Shown here: positions 8,030-17,287 of the stretch, piece after piece | How the letters are laid out: every line of letters starts with the position of its first letter | Position numbering within the stretch: the first letter of the stretch is position 1 | NCBI GenBank assembly: GCA_020860645.1 | Contig: JAJBTX010000120.1 | Coordinates: forward strand, 14,767 to 57,899 | Origin: Lachnospiraceae bacterium | GTDB taxonomy: Bacteria > Bacillota > Clostridia > Lachnospirales > Lachnospiraceae | Direction of reading: 5' to 3' | DNA: 43,133 nucleotides | Position numbers and translations under genes: made by a program | The notes under the pieces: model-generated | Told to the model about the DNA's origin: nothing | The model's database searches: none | What the model saw: only the letters and a program-made list of their open reading frames with translations

Positions 8030-10126
8030 CTATCCTATGCCGGTCAGCGTCTCGATCCGGATCTCTCCGGCGCTGCACAGGCAGTTCTGCGCCGGAATCA
8101 CGTCCGCATCCTTTAGTCTCGCGAGCGCCGGATTGCGCGGATGCAGGGACAGGTCGCTGACGTAGGCCACACAGTCCAGCTCCTCGATCCGGTGAAAGAT
8201 CTGATCGAAGCGCAGCGCCTCGCCGAAGCCTCGCTCTGAACTGACGCAGTCCACCGCCTCGCGCACGGTATCCTCGATTTCCTGCAGACTGTTCTCAAAG
8301 TGGCGCTTCACGCAGATCTTCCCCTGCACGTCCACCTGCGTGTAGACCGGTCCGACGATCTCGATGCGCGTCGTCAGGAGCCTGCGCCCCTCCAGCTGCC
8401 GCCCAATCGCCGCGCGATAATTCTCTGAAAGCTCGGGGAACTCCTCGTCGGTATCCGGTTTCACCGCGATGCGGACCAGGTTCCGGTCCTCGTCCAGAAA
8501 GGCCTTTACCTTGTGGATACACAGCTGCGGCGTCTCCTTCACGAGACGCTCATAATCGGCGGCGGTCACCGCCGTATAGGGTCTCTGCAGATCCGCGAGG
8601 AAGCGCCGCTTCACCTGCTCGAGATCTTCCCGGAAGCAGCCGCGCGTCCCCGCCCCCGGATTGTAGAAGCGCGGCGCGCCCGGGAGCTCCTCCGCGAGCA
8701 ACGTATTGCCCTCGCGGATATTGCCCTCCTCGCCGCGCGTGACAGCGAAGGCGCCCATATAGAGACTCGCGCCGACGAATGGCCCCGCGTCCTCGATGAC
8801 AATCCTCCCCGTGTCTTCGTAGAGATAATAGCTAAGGTCGTCCTCCCCGAAGCGGCTCGGGCGCACGAAATCGTAAAGCTCCTCCCCGTTCTCGTCCGTC
8901 CGCTTCGCGATGATGCAGAAGGACTCGGCCACCACGTGGCCGGCCGGAAGCCGGATCTCCTGGCGGTCCATCCCCAGGATCTCCCCCAGGGAATAGCGGC
9001 GCATGATCTCCTCACTGTAGGCCACGATCTTCACGGCGTTTTTCAGCTTCTCCGGGGCATAGCCGAAGCGCTCCTTATCGAAAATAAAGGTAAGCGTGCC
9101 GTCCGGCGCCTCCTCATAATCGAAATATCTGCCCCGGGACGCGCGCACGCCGGCGCGCGTATACTTCCGGTAGGAAGAGCCTTTCTTCTCCTTGCAGAAG
9201 ACCGTGATATAGCCCTCCTTCAGAAGCCCGCTCTTCAGGCTGACGCGCGTGGTGCGGTTCGAGGTATAGCAGATCGCCCTCGTGTCCTTCTGCCAGACCT
9301 CAAAGAGGAAGCCGCTGACGGACAGAAGGCGCGGAGCCACGTCGTACTGCGCCCGCGTGAGCACGGCGCGCAGCGCAAAGCATTTTCCCGGCGCCTCCGG
9401 GCAGGGCAGGGCGTTCTGCGCGGGGAGCCGAAGCCGAAGCTCGCCGCTCGTCAGGAGGCAGCCCGTGTCGTCGCGCGCATGCAGCGGGACAAAGCCCTCC
9501 TCCGTATAGCACTCCCAGCGAAGGTCCGCGAACATACTGCCGCCCTTCTCGGGGAAGGGGTTCCGCTTATGGCTGTCCTGAGCCTTTATGTGAAAGATCA
9601 GCTCCTCGCCCGCCTCCGGCAAGGCGTCCGCAAGGAACCACAGGCTGTCGCCCGCCTTCGGCCGCGTGCCGAACACGGCGGACGGCACCCGCACCTCGCG
9701 GTCCAGCAGATGCGAATAGTCGTACCACTGCCCGTCCCGCTGCCCATATACCGCCGTGAGATGGCAGGGCTTCCGCTGCAGGGCGCGGTTCGTCTCGAAA
9801 CACAGGTCCCCGAGGTAAAACTTCTGGTTTGCCGGAAGGGAGAGCTCCTCCCGCTGGTTTTCCGCAGCCAGCAGCACGCGGGCACAGCGCCCCTTCTGCG
9901 CGCGGAAGCCGACCAGTTCGAGCAGCTTCTGCCGCACGGCGGGCGTGATCTCATTGATATGGTTCTGCTGGAGGATCTGGAAAGCCGTCAGATTCTCCAG
10001 GGTCGTCAGCCCCGGGTCGGAGGCGTTGAAGTTCGTCCACTCCCCCGAGTAGGTGGGAATCTTTGTGAGCGCTTCCACCAGCAGCTCTTCGTATGTCCGA
10101 TCGTCCAGGTTCCGGCTGTTCAGCAT
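8030..10126 (-). CDS. Baseplate J/gp6-like protein, second copy (Afp12/Pvc12-type)
   Basis: This 698-aa protein begins with the typical 'SGEWTNFNASDPGLTTLE' segment of putative baseplate assembly proteins, followed by a Leu-rich helix and LLELVGFRAQKG, and then beta-rich domains. The C-terminal part contains the J-like region around the motif RPYTAVTAADYERLVKETP. It is similar in layout to the larger J protein upstream. In contractile tails the gp6-like proteins form the wedge ring that triggers sheath contraction. The ribosome binding site is AAGGAGG before the ATG at 10126, with 15 bp to the upstream gene. Confidence 0.85.
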   Translation of the reverse strand: MLNSRNLDDRTYEELLVEALTKIPTYSGEWTNFNASDPGLTTLENLTAFQILQQNHINEITPAVRQKLLELVGFRAQKGRCARVLLAAENQREELSLPANQKFYLGDLCFETNRALQRKPCHLTAVYGQRDGQWYDYSHLLDREVRVPSAVFGTRPKAGDSLWFLADALPEAGEELIFHIKAQDSHKRNPFPEKGGSMFADLRWECYTEEGFVPLHARDDTGCLLTSGELRLRLPAQNALPCPEAPGKCFALRAVLTRAQYDVAPRLLSVSGFLFEVWQKDTRAICYTSNRTTRVSLKSGLLKEGYITVFCKEKKGSSYRKYTRAGVRASRGRYFDYEEAPDGTLTFIFDKERFGYAPEKLKNAVKIVAYSEEIMRRYSLGEILGMDRQEIRLPAGHVVAESFCIIAKRTDENGEELYDFVRPSRFGEDDLSYYLYEDTGRIVIEDAGPFVGASLYMGAFAVTRGEEGNIREGNTLLAEELPGAPRFYNPGAGTRGCFREDLEQVKRRFLADLQRPYTAVTAADYERLVKETPQLCIHKVKAFLDEDRNLVRIAVKPDTDEEFPELSENYRAAIGRQLEGRRLLTTRIEIVGPVYTQVDVQGKICVKRHFENSLQEIEDTVREAVDCVSSERGFGEALRFDQIFHRIEELDCVAYVSDLSLHPRNPALARLKDADVIPAQNCLCSAGEIRIETLTGIG

Positions 10127-10141
10127 ACCGCTTCCTCCTTC

Positions 10142-13100
10142 CTACTGTTCATCCTGGAGCATGACGTGGATCTGGTGCTCCCCGCTCCTGCAAACGAAGA
10201 AGGGATGCTCCGGGGCGCTCTCCAGGTCGACCTCGTGGCTGCCGCGGCGGTCCTGCCAGGACACGGTCGCCGCCATCCTGCGGACGATCGCCCTGCTGCG
10301 CAACATATTCAGCCGCATGAGCAGCTGCGCGCGCTTCGGCAGCACGCCGATGCGCCAGCCGTCGCCGGATTCCCCGGTCACCGGATTGAGGTACTGCTCC
10401 AGCGTATCCCGCAGAAGATTCTGCGTCTCAAAGCTGTCGTCCATCTGCGGGACCCTCACCCAGAGGCTCACGCTGATCTTCGCGTAGATCGGCTCAGCAA
10501 GGTAGAGATCCTCCGGCGCGACCGTGATCTCGCAGGCCTCCTGCAGATGCTTTTTCAGCGGGCCGGACAGATTGTGGAACGAGTAGGAGCCGACGTTGAA
10601 ATCCTTCATCAGAAGCAGGAAGCAGAGCGCCTGCTCATCCTCCTTCCCGTCCGCATTCAGGCCGCCAATGCCCTTCACCTGCGCGATCAGGTCGGAGTAG
10701 TTCTGGATTTCCTGTATGTAGTCGTCCATGGAGACCAGACGGCGTCTGGACCGCAGGATGCCGGCTCCGCGCCGCAGCGCGCGCGACAGCGTCTCCATGC
10801 TGCTCCCGCCATAGGCCTTCGCGGGATTGCGGATCTCGCCCACATACATCAGGTTCCCCATGGAGTCGTTGATATCTCCCGCCTCCACATTTCCCGCGTA
10901 GCCCGCGCAGCGGCGGATGACGGCGCGGAAAGCGACGTCGTTCGTCACCCGCGGGAAATCCGCGTGGACGCCGTCGCCGAAGCTCAGAGAGCTGTTCATG
11001 CGGTCGAGCAGGAAGCATCTTCGAGACTCCGGGTAATCGAGCCGGTCCGCCTCCCTCCATTTCACGTAGAAGGAGCTGAACTCGCCCAGCATATCGTACT
11101 CCGCGCGCACCTCGTCCGGCTGCTCCCGCAGCATCTTCAGCATCACGGGGCGGGACAGGGTATCTTTTTCATTAACCCACAGTTCCACGTCCAGAATATG
11201 GCTGACGCCCAGGTTCACCTGCATGCCCGGCGCGGGTTCCTCGACGTAGAAATCCTCCTCGTCCATCGTCTCCACGTTGGCCGTCTCGACCGCGTTCAGG
11301 CTGATATCGCGGATGAACGGCGGTTCCCCGGGGATACGGTCCGCCTCGCCGTCAGCGGGGCTTATCTTCAGCCAGTACGCCTGCCTGCCCTCCAACGCCG
11401 TCCGGCACAGATCGGAAGGCGGCAGAAAGCGCACGATCCCCGGGCGGGACATGCCCATCGTCTGGTCGATGACCTTCATCTGCCGGAAGCCCTGCGGACT
11501 GTAATAGGAAAACTTACAGCGGATCCCCTGGAAGCGCGCGTGGTCGTCGATCTGGAACAAAAGACCCACCGGACCCTTCTCCATCTTTTTCTCAAAGCCC
11601 AGGTACAGGGCGTCGTCATCATACTCTCCGCCGGAAAAGGCCGTGAACGCCTCGCCCGCACGGACCTTTTCCGTCAGGTCGGTCCGCCTGGTGCCGCTGA
11701 TGGAGGCAAGCCGCTCCGCCTTCATCCAGTAGTTCTCATAGGAAAAGGAAATCCGCAGCTTCTCGATCCTCGGATAGTGATGGACGCAGGGTACCATGTA
11801 ACAATTGTCGGCCTTCAGAAGCCGAATGCGGATGCAGCGCCCCGCGAAGGCGCCTGTCCCGGAGCCCTCCCAGTCCGAAGGGCAGAGGAAGGAAAACTCA
11901 TAGTGCGTGTTTGTCTCCCCGGCAAACAGGTTCCGGTTCTCGGTGTCGCAGTTCAGCTTTTTCCAACCGAGCCCGTTGAAATACTCAAGGGAAATCTCCT
12001 CAGCTCTCGTATCCGCGGCCGAATCCGTCCAGTAGACCTTCGGCTTTCTCTTGACGATCCTGAGCGAGCTGTCCTCCTCCCTGGGCGCACCCAGGATACG
12101 GTGCTCGAGGAAGGAGAGGTCAAAGCTGAGCGTGACCCTGGCTCCCGCCCTGGAAAAATAGGGATCATGGCCAATGTAGCACTCCTGGAAGAGCGAGAGC
12201 GTCTCGCCGAAGGGGAGGAAATCCTCCACATCGAGATCCTCGATCCCGTTGTTCGCAAACTGCGCCGGCAGCGCCCTGCCCGCCGAGGAGACGCTGATGT
12301 CGGAGACCGTGTAAGCGTCCCGCACCGGCTCCTTCGCGAGAAGCGCGAGCAGGGCGTACTCCTCCCCGTCCAGCTCTACCTTCTTATTTTCCTTTTCCTT
12401 CCGGAGGCATACCGTCCCGCTCTCCTCCCGGATATCCATGGACTCCACAGGGAGCAGCCCGTCCTCCGTGTGATAGAAAAACGTGAACGCGCCGTCACGT
12501 ATGCCGTCCAGCAGAGCCTTATTTCCACCGAGCCGCACATAGAGCTGATCCTGCGTGACATCGAGCGCGGAGCGATGGTAGAAGACCAGCGCGTGCTGTC
12601 CGATCCCCTCCTCATCGGAGTCGAAAAGGTAGAAGGGCGTGAGCCCCGGCTCCGGGTTCTCCTCCTCCTCGTCCGCTTCCTCCACAATGCACGGCGGGGT
12701 GAAAGCTCCCTTCAACGGGACGATCCTGCCGTCCTTTTTCTGGGTCATAAACGCGTAGTCGAGGGTGGCGTTCGTGACATAGAGGTCGTGGAGCGTCTCA
12801 AAGATGAGCTGCCCGTCCTCGTCCTCCGTCTCCGCCAGAAGCTTCGTCCCCTTCGGCAGCTCCACGCCCGGGACCGTGTCCTGTGAGAGATTCACCAGCA
12901 CCGTCGCCTTCGCAGGGCGGGCAGGCAGAAGCGAGATGCCGAGAAGATTTACGAACTCCGTATGATATTTCTCGAGGACCTCCCCGCTGCGCACAATGTT
13001 CCCTGCCATCTGTTCGGCGAACAGCTTCGCCAGGACGGAGCCGATATCCGGATTCTCACTGTCAAAGCGCCATTCCGGCGCGTAGCTGGCCGCAAGCTCC

Positions 13101-13180
13101 CCGATCTGCCGCTCCAGATCCTCCTTCGAGCGCCCGTCGATCTCACATTTATTCCAATTCTTCGTACTGTTCCGGCTCAT
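10142..13180 (-). CDS. Baseplate J/gp6-like protein, large copy (Afp11/Pvc11-type)
   Basis: This 1012-aa protein has an N-terminal helical segment with a DIGSVLAKLFAEQMAG motif and LLGISLLPARPAKATV, which parallels the smaller J protein, then several beta-rich insert domains and a C-terminal J region (SMDDYIQEIQNYSDLIAQVK). Its length matches Afp11-type wedge proteins, which are longer than phage gp6. The ATG at 13180 lies inside the end of the gp25 gene (32-bp overlap), preceded only by a purine-rich GAGGAAGAAGAAG, so translation is likely coupled to gp25. Acidic runs such as EEADEEEENPEP near residue 170 are probably linkers. Confidence 0.87.
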   Translation of the reverse strand: MSRNSTKNWNKCEIDGRSKEDLERQIGELAASYAPEWRFDSENPDIGSVLAKLFAEQMAGNIVRSGEVLEKYHTEFVNLLGISLLPARPAKATVLVNLSQDTVPGVELPKGTKLLAETEDEDGQLIFETLHDLYVTNATLDYAFMTQKKDGRIVPLKGAFTPPCIVEEADEEEENPEPGLTPFYLFDSDEEGIGQHALVFYHRSALDVTQDQLYVRLGGNKALLDGIRDGAFTFFYHTEDGLLPVESMDIREESGTVCLRKEKENKKVELDGEEYALLALLAKEPVRDAYTVSDISVSSAGRALPAQFANNGIEDLDVEDFLPFGETLSLFQECYIGHDPYFSRAGARVTLSFDLSFLEHRILGAPREEDSSLRIVKRKPKVYWTDSAADTRAEEISLEYFNGLGWKKLNCDTENRNLFAGETNTHYEFSFLCPSDWEGSGTGAFAGRCIRIRLLKADNCYMVPCVHHYPRIEKLRISFSYENYWMKAERLASISGTRRTDLTEKVRAGEAFTAFSGGEYDDDALYLGFEKKMEKGPVGLLFQIDDHARFQGIRCKFSYYSPQGFRQMKVIDQTMGMSRPGIVRFLPPSDLCRTALEGRQAYWLKISPADGEADRIPGEPPFIRDISLNAVETANVETMDEEDFYVEEPAPGMQVNLGVSHILDVELWVNEKDTLSRPVMLKMLREQPDEVRAEYDMLGEFSSFYVKWREADRLDYPESRRCFLLDRMNSSLSFGDGVHADFPRVTNDVAFRAVIRRCAGYAGNVEAGDINDSMGNLMYVGEIRNPAKAYGGSSMETLSRALRRGAGILRSRRRLVSMDDYIQEIQNYSDLIAQVKGIGGLNADGKEDEQALCFLLLMKDFNVGSYSFHNLSGPLKKHLQEACEITVAPEDLYLAEPIYAKISVSLWVRVPQMDDSFETQNLLRDTLEQYLNPVTGESGDGWRIGVLPKRAQLLMRLNMLRSRAIVRRMAATVSWQDRRGSHEVDLESAPEHPFFVCRSGEHQIHVMLQDEQ

Positions 13181-13592
13181 AAGCTTCTTCTTCCTCGGCT
13201 GTCGCCTCTAAATAAAAAGGGAATACCAGGTTGTCTCTGGTGTTTTTGTCTATGATCTCGTAATCGATGTCCACCATCAGGCAGCCGTCCCGCACCTGGG
13301 AATCCGTCGTGATCTTCACATTCCGCACGCGCGGCTCCTGAAGGGAAATCTGTTCCCTGAGAGAGCGGATCATCAGATTCACATTCGTGACGTTGATATC
13401 CATGAAGGTGTAGGACATCAGACTGCTGCCAAAGTCCGGCCTGATAAAACGTTCCGACCTCTGCGTCATGAGGATCAGGTAAATGGACTCCTTCACGCTC
13501 TCCTCCTCGGACGATACGACAAACCTGCCCGTGGCTTTGTTGACCTGCGGCGGGAACTTCATGCCCGTCCCCAGAAAACTGTCCTTTGGCAC
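13149..13592 (-). CDS. gp25-like baseplate wedge protein (GPW/gp25 family)
   Basis: This 147-aa protein fits the gp25 family, including the 'ESIYLILMTQRSERFIRPDFG' type core with the ExxR-like motif (residues about 34-56; ILMTQRSERFIRPDFGSS) that joins the baseplate to the first sheath ring. Its length is normal, apart from an acidic tail (EEEEAYEPEQYEELE). The start is a GTG at 13592 with GGAGGG upstream. It follows the gp5-like spike gene and overlaps the large J gene by 32 bp, the usual CIS order spike-gp25-J. Confidence 0.9.
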   Translation of the reverse strand: MPKDSFLGTGMKFPPQVNKATGRFVVSSEEESVKESIYLILMTQRSERFIRPDFGSSLMSYTFMDINVTNVNLMIRSLREQISLQEPRVRNVKITTDSQVRDGCLMVDIDYEIIDKNTRDNLVFPFYLEATAEEEEAYEPEQYEELE

Positions 13593-13615
13593 CGGTACTC
13601 ACCCTCCTTCCTCTC

Positions 13616-14428
13616 TTAACCGATCTTAATCGGCGTCCCGGACACGGTCACGACTCCGCTGCTGGAAAGCTTGAGAGAACCCTTCGCGCTCGTCTCCAGC
13701 GTGGCGGCCTCAAGCTTCAGCGAGCTGTTCGCGCTCACGGAAAACTCGCTCTGCATCGTCTCCTCGTGCTTCGTGGCCTTCACCGTGATATTCCCGGAGC
13801 TGCCGTCGAGCTGGATCTCGACCTTGCTCCCCACCTTGATGACCAGGCTCTTCTCCACGGTCAGCTCGGTCTTCCCGTTCTTCGTGTCCATCTTGATCTG
13901 GTTCTTTTTATCCTTGTCGGTCACGAGGATGACGCTGCTCTCGTTGTCGAGCTCGATGCTGTGGAGCTCCTTCGCCGTGACCAGCCGGATCTTGTCCTTA
14001 TCCCCGCTTCCCTCCTTATTGTCCTCAAAATACAGGAGGTTCCCGTTCTTCGTCGTGATCTTTTTGTACTGATTGTCGGCGTCCACAGAATCCGTCAGGA
14101 TCTTGTCGCTGTCCTTCGGGATGCAGCCGATCACGTAGGGCTTCTCGATGTTGCCCTGCTCGAAGACCAGCAGCACCTGATCCCCGACCTCCGGCAGGAA
14201 ATACTGGCCCCAGCCGGAACCGCCGAAGGGCATGGCGACCCGCGCCCACTTCAGCTCGTTCGCGTCCTTGTCGCGCGTCGGCACCGTGACGCAGACGCGC
14301 CCCGGCATGTTCTTGTCATAATTTTTCGCCACCTGGCCAAGCACCACGCCGAAGATGCGGTTGTCGCCGGTGTCGGTCTTCATGACCTGCTTTTCCGCCA
14401 TATCGTCGATGATATCAAACAGTCCCAT
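13616..14428 (-). CDS. gp5/VgrG C-terminal-like spike protein (baseplate V, OB-fold plus beta-helix)
   Basis: This 270-aa protein starts with a short helix, then an OB-fold region with IFGVVLGQVAKNYDKN and the conserved GQYFLPEVGDQVLLVFEQGN, which is the gpV/VgrG/gp5 signature. From about residue 110 it continues as a repetitive Val/Lys/Thr-rich beta-helix (NGKTELTVEKSLVIKVGSK). It should trimerise into the membrane-piercing needle, capped by the PAAR-like protein at 23992-24378. Unlike VgrG it is not fused to the hub domain, which is the separate upstream gene. No lysozyme domain is present. The ribosome binding site AAAGGAG precedes the ATG. Confidence 0.9.
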   Translation of the reverse strand: MGLFDIIDDMAEKQVMKTDTGDNRIFGVVLGQVAKNYDKNMPGRVCVTVPTRDKDANELKWARVAMPFGGSGWGQYFLPEVGDQVLLVFEQGNIEKPYVIGCIPKDSDKILTDSVDADNQYKKITTKNGNLLYFEDNKEGSGDKDKIRLVTAKELHSIELDNESSVILVTDKDKKNQIKMDTKNGKTELTVEKSLVIKVGSKVEIQLDGSSGNITVKATKHEETMQSEFSVSANSSLKLEAATLETSAKGSLKLSSSGVVTVSGTPIKIG

Positions 14429-14439
14429 CGAAGTCTCCT

Positions 14440-15576
14440 TTACTGAATACTTGCCGCCTTGCCCGTAATTCTGGTAATGTAGCCGCGCTCGCTGTCCATG
14501 ATGTGCCGCACACTCACCACATAAAAGGTGTTGGACGCCGCCGTCCCCAGGTTCGTGATCTTAACGAAGCGGCCCGGCGTAATTTCCGGGATGCCCACGG
14601 TCTCCGCCTCGAGCGTCCCCAGGCGGTACGAGATGTCCTCCGCCAGATAGGCCGCCCGATAGCCCGCCTCGGTCACGGAGGAGACAGTCGGATCGATATA
14701 GACCTTCTCCGTCTTGCTCAGCAGCGACTTCGCCTTGCTCCCCTTGGAAATGGTGTTCTGCAGCTTCTCCGTCTTCGTGATCGCCGACGACTTCCCCGCG
14801 TCCATCCCGCGGACCTCCACAGACTCCACCAGCCCGGTGATGTCGTAACCGACCTCGAAACTCCGAAGGCCGTCCCCCGGTCCTAACTCGATCAGCACCT
14901 CCGTGTTGCTCTTGGCCTTGCGGAAGTAGACGACGCCGCCGACAGTAAAGAACTCATAGTTGAATTTTTTGGCGGCCTTCACGACGAACTCATAGTCGCT
15001 CTCGCAGACCATCTCGATGGTCCTGTCGTCCTGGGACGAAGCGCCGCTCGCGTCCGGGGTGTCGGCGATGTCAAGGCTCGTGATGATGTCGTCAGATTTC
15101 AGCTTCGTGTAGGCGGTCTTCTGCAGGATCTCCTTCACCGCGCCGGAATAGCTGGTAGCGGTCAGCTGTTTCGAATAGCTCCCGCTCATCATGATGCCCT
15201 TCACGTCCATCGCGGTCACCTCCACGCCCGGCACGCCGGTCCGAGGGTAGACAAAGCGCACGCCGGAGATAAAACCGCGGAAGACCTCCCGCGCGGTGGA
15301 GCCGTAGCCCAGGCCGATCGTGACGCTCGAACCCATGTAAATGTAGCTCTTGATATCGTCGAACTCAAACTGGCAGGCTACCTGGTCGTAGCAGTTGTAG
15401 ATCCAGAAGGTGGCGATGGACGCTTCGAAGCCGCTGCTCAGCTCCACCTCGATATCCGAAATGGCCAGATCCTCCGTATTGTCGGCAAAATCCTTCCCGC
15501 CGATCTTAACCACGGATACCGGGTAGGTGAAATTCCCGTATTTTGTTTTCAGGTCGTCATAGACAAACGATGCCAT
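14440..15576 (-). CDS. gp27/late control D-like hub protein
   Basis: This 378-aa protein has the layout of the phage late control D/gp27 family: an early ISDIEVELSSGFEAS segment, a 'VTIGLGYGSTAREVFRGFISG' type beta hairpin in which LGYGS and FRGFISG are typical, then ESDYEFVVKAAKKFNYEFF, and a C-terminal ITPGRFVKITNLG segment. The hub trimer would link the tube to the spike. It is the N-terminal half of what VgrG carries as one chain; here hub and spike are separate adjacent genes with an 11-bp gap. The ribosome binding site is GAAGGGCAG before the ATG. Confidence 0.87.
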   Translation of the reverse strand: MASFVYDDLKTKYGNFTYPVSVVKIGGKDFADNTEDLAISDIEVELSSGFEASIATFWIYNCYDQVACQFEFDDIKSYIYMGSSVTIGLGYGSTAREVFRGFISGVRFVYPRTGVPGVEVTAMDVKGIMMSGSYSKQLTATSYSGAVKEILQKTAYTKLKSDDIITSLDIADTPDASGASSQDDRTIEMVCESDYEFVVKAAKKFNYEFFTVGGVVYFRKAKSNTEVLIELGPGDGLRSFEVGYDITGLVESVEVRGMDAGKSSAITKTEKLQNTISKGSKAKSLLSKTEKVYIDPTVSSVTEAGYRAAYLAEDISYRLGTLEAETVGIPEITPGRFVKITNLGTAASNTFYVVSVRHIMDSERGYITRITGKAASIQ

Positions 15577-15590
15577 CCGCTCTGCCCTTC

Positions 15591-16430
15591 TTACAAGTTG
15601 ATATTCAAAAGGCTGCCCACCTTCTGCGTCGCGCCGGTGAGGCTCGTGTTACTCTTAAATACCTCTGCGATCGCGTCCGACCACATGATCATATTGTTCC
15701 ACTCTCTCGTATTTGCCTCCTCCTCCGGTTCGATCGACATCCTCACGCTGGAATACAGGATCATGGAAAGCCCCACCTCCGCCCGTGTAGGCTTCCCGAG
15801 CGGATCGAACATCGTATAGTTCGCGCTGACGTTTTCCAGATATCCCTCGTATTTCATGTCCCCCCAGCAGAAGATCATCTCTCTCGTCTTCGGATTGTGC
15901 AGCGCCGCCGTGAAGGCCTCCACGTCCTCCTTTACGGAATACGTGGTCGCTCCCGTCCCCGACAGGATGGCGCTCCCCACATTGGTGGCGATCGCCGTAG
16001 TCGACGTGTTCAGCTTGTCGGCCAGGAAAGACTGCGAGGGGCTGGTCCGGTCGAAGATCAGCTGGACGCTCAGCGTGATGCGGACATTGCCCTCCTCCAT
16101 CTCGACCCGCGATCTGCTGCCCGAGAAATTCGTCTTCGCCTCGCGCCCGCCTCCGCGCCCGCCGATGCGCAGGCTGCTGGGATTGAACATCACATAGTAG
16201 GTGGCCGCCCCCGTGGAGGTTCCGCTCGTCGTCGAAAATAAGGCCGAGGTCACTTTGGAGACCGCGCTGAGTATCGAGGAGAACGTGGAACTGCCCCCCG
16301 GCGACACCGGCTCCTCCATGCTGACGCTCCCGGAATCCGCGTCCCACTTATTCACAAGCACAATACAGGCCTTTTCAATGTTGCCGGTCATGCCGGCTGC
16401 CGTGCTGATCAGTGTTGATGCAACGCTCAT
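15591..16430 (-). CDS. CIS_tube-like baseplate protein 2 (Afp7/Pvc7 N-terminal domain type)
   Basis: This 279-aa protein contains YYVMFNPSSLRI (about residues 103-114), the hallmark 'phi-x-F/Y-NP-x-x-L' strand of the CIS_tube domain of Afp7/Pvc7 and gp53-like proteins, followed by beta strands with LSVQLIFDRTSPS. Afp7 homologues normally carry a C-terminal LysM; none is visible, and the protein ends with GSLLNINL. It is a paralogue of the neighbour at 16462-17271: both share the GNIxKAxIxV opening, the NPSSL strand, and a TMF-x-x-x-GxP segment near the end. It probably connects the baseplate hub with the tube. The ribosome binding site is AAAGGAG. Confidence 0.8.
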   Translation of the reverse strand: MSVASTLISTAAGMTGNIEKACIVLVNKWDADSGSVSMEEPVSPGGSSTFSSILSAVSKVTSALFSTTSGTSTGAATYYVMFNPSSLRIGGRGGGREAKTNFSGSRSRVEMEEGNVRITLSVQLIFDRTSPSQSFLADKLNTSTTAIATNVGSAILSGTGATTYSVKEDVEAFTAALHNPKTREMIFCWGDMKYEGYLENVSANYTMFDPLGKPTRAEVGLSMILYSSVRMSIEPEEEANTREWNNMIMWSDAIAEVFKSNTSLTGATQKVGSLLNINL

Positions 16431-16461
16431 ACGCCTTCTCCTTTTTGGGTGCCCCTGATTC

Positions 16462-17271
16462 TTACAGGCTCAGGTTCAGTAAACTGTTGTTCGTGATCTT
16501 GCTGGCCAGGCTCGTCTTCCCCAGGACGGACGTCGACTCAAATTTATCTTTGTATGCGTCCTCCCAGTAGTCCATATCGCCCGGCGAGGCCTTCTCCTGA
16601 CGGATGGTGATATCTATCGTCCCGCGGATCGGGTTGCCGCTTTTGTTGAACATGGTGTAGGTGTTGTCCACCGAGGTCAGCTCACCCCGGAAGCACATCG
16701 AACCCCACACAAACATCACCTGTCTGGTCGCGTCGCTCAGCAGAAGCGACATGATCGCGTCCATCTGCGGCTGCACGGTATAGGGATTGCTTCTCAGCGC
16801 ATTGATAAGCCGGCTTCCCGTCGAGATGACGTTACCCGGGGTCAGCGAAAAGTTTCCCTGCACGAAAGCATTCCCTATATTGGTATCGTCAAAGAGCAGC
16901 TGGCAGTGCAGCATCGAGAGCGCCTGCTCGAAGTTCTGGGTCGTACGGGCCAGCCTCACGCTGTCGCGCGCGCCATAGTCGACCATCTCGCCGGCGCCCT
17001 GCGTGCTGATCGAGAGGGACGAGGGATTGTACTGCACCTCCAGCGCCCAGTAATTGGTTCCCGCCGTCAGGTTGTTCGCCGTGATGGACGAGAAGGTCTG
17101 GCTCCCCAGGCTCAGCGCGCTGGACGTATTTTTCAGAATCTTTTCCCGCAGAGTGTCCGCGTTCTCCTGCGCCGTCTCGACGGATGTGACGGACTCGTCG
17201 CATACAAAGAGGATCGCTTTTGTAATGTTGCCGGTCAGGCTGCTGACCGCGTTTGACAATAGACTGTACAT
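16462..17271 (-). CDS. CIS_tube-like baseplate protein 1 (Afp7/Pvc7 N-terminal domain type)
   Basis: This 269-aa protein carries ALEVQYNPSSLSISTQG (about residues 76-92), the CIS_tube signature, and CQLLFDDTN further on. The last residues, NNSLLNLSL, match the end of its paralogue (SLLNINL), so the two probably arose by tandem duplication. It lacks a LysM domain, unlike typical Afp7/Pvc7. Two related subunits could form a mixed ring or occupy two layers at the tube-baseplate junction; this is inference. The ribosome binding site AAGGAGG precedes the ATG, with a 16-bp gap to the upstream gene. Confidence 0.8.
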   Translation of the reverse strand: MYSLLSNAVSSLTGNITKAILFVCDESVTSVETAQENADTLREKILKNTSSALSLGSQTFSSITANNLTAGTNYWALEVQYNPSSLSISTQGAGEMVDYGARDSVRLARTTQNFEQALSMLHCQLLFDDTNIGNAFVQGNFSLTPGNVISTGSRLINALRSNPYTVQPQMDAIMSLLLSDATRQVMFVWGSMCFRGELTSVDNTYTMFNKSGNPIRGTIDITIRQEKASPGDMDYWEDAYKDKFESTSVLGKTSLASKITNNSLLNLSL

Positions 17272-17287
17272 CCAGCACCTCCTTCAA

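Noticed and set aside
8513-12886. A very long plus-strand open frame (1457 codons) opposite the baseplate J genes
   Set aside because: It is antisense to two well supported J-like genes, is Arg/Leu/His-rich without domains, and arises from the high GC content and codon bias of the minus strand.
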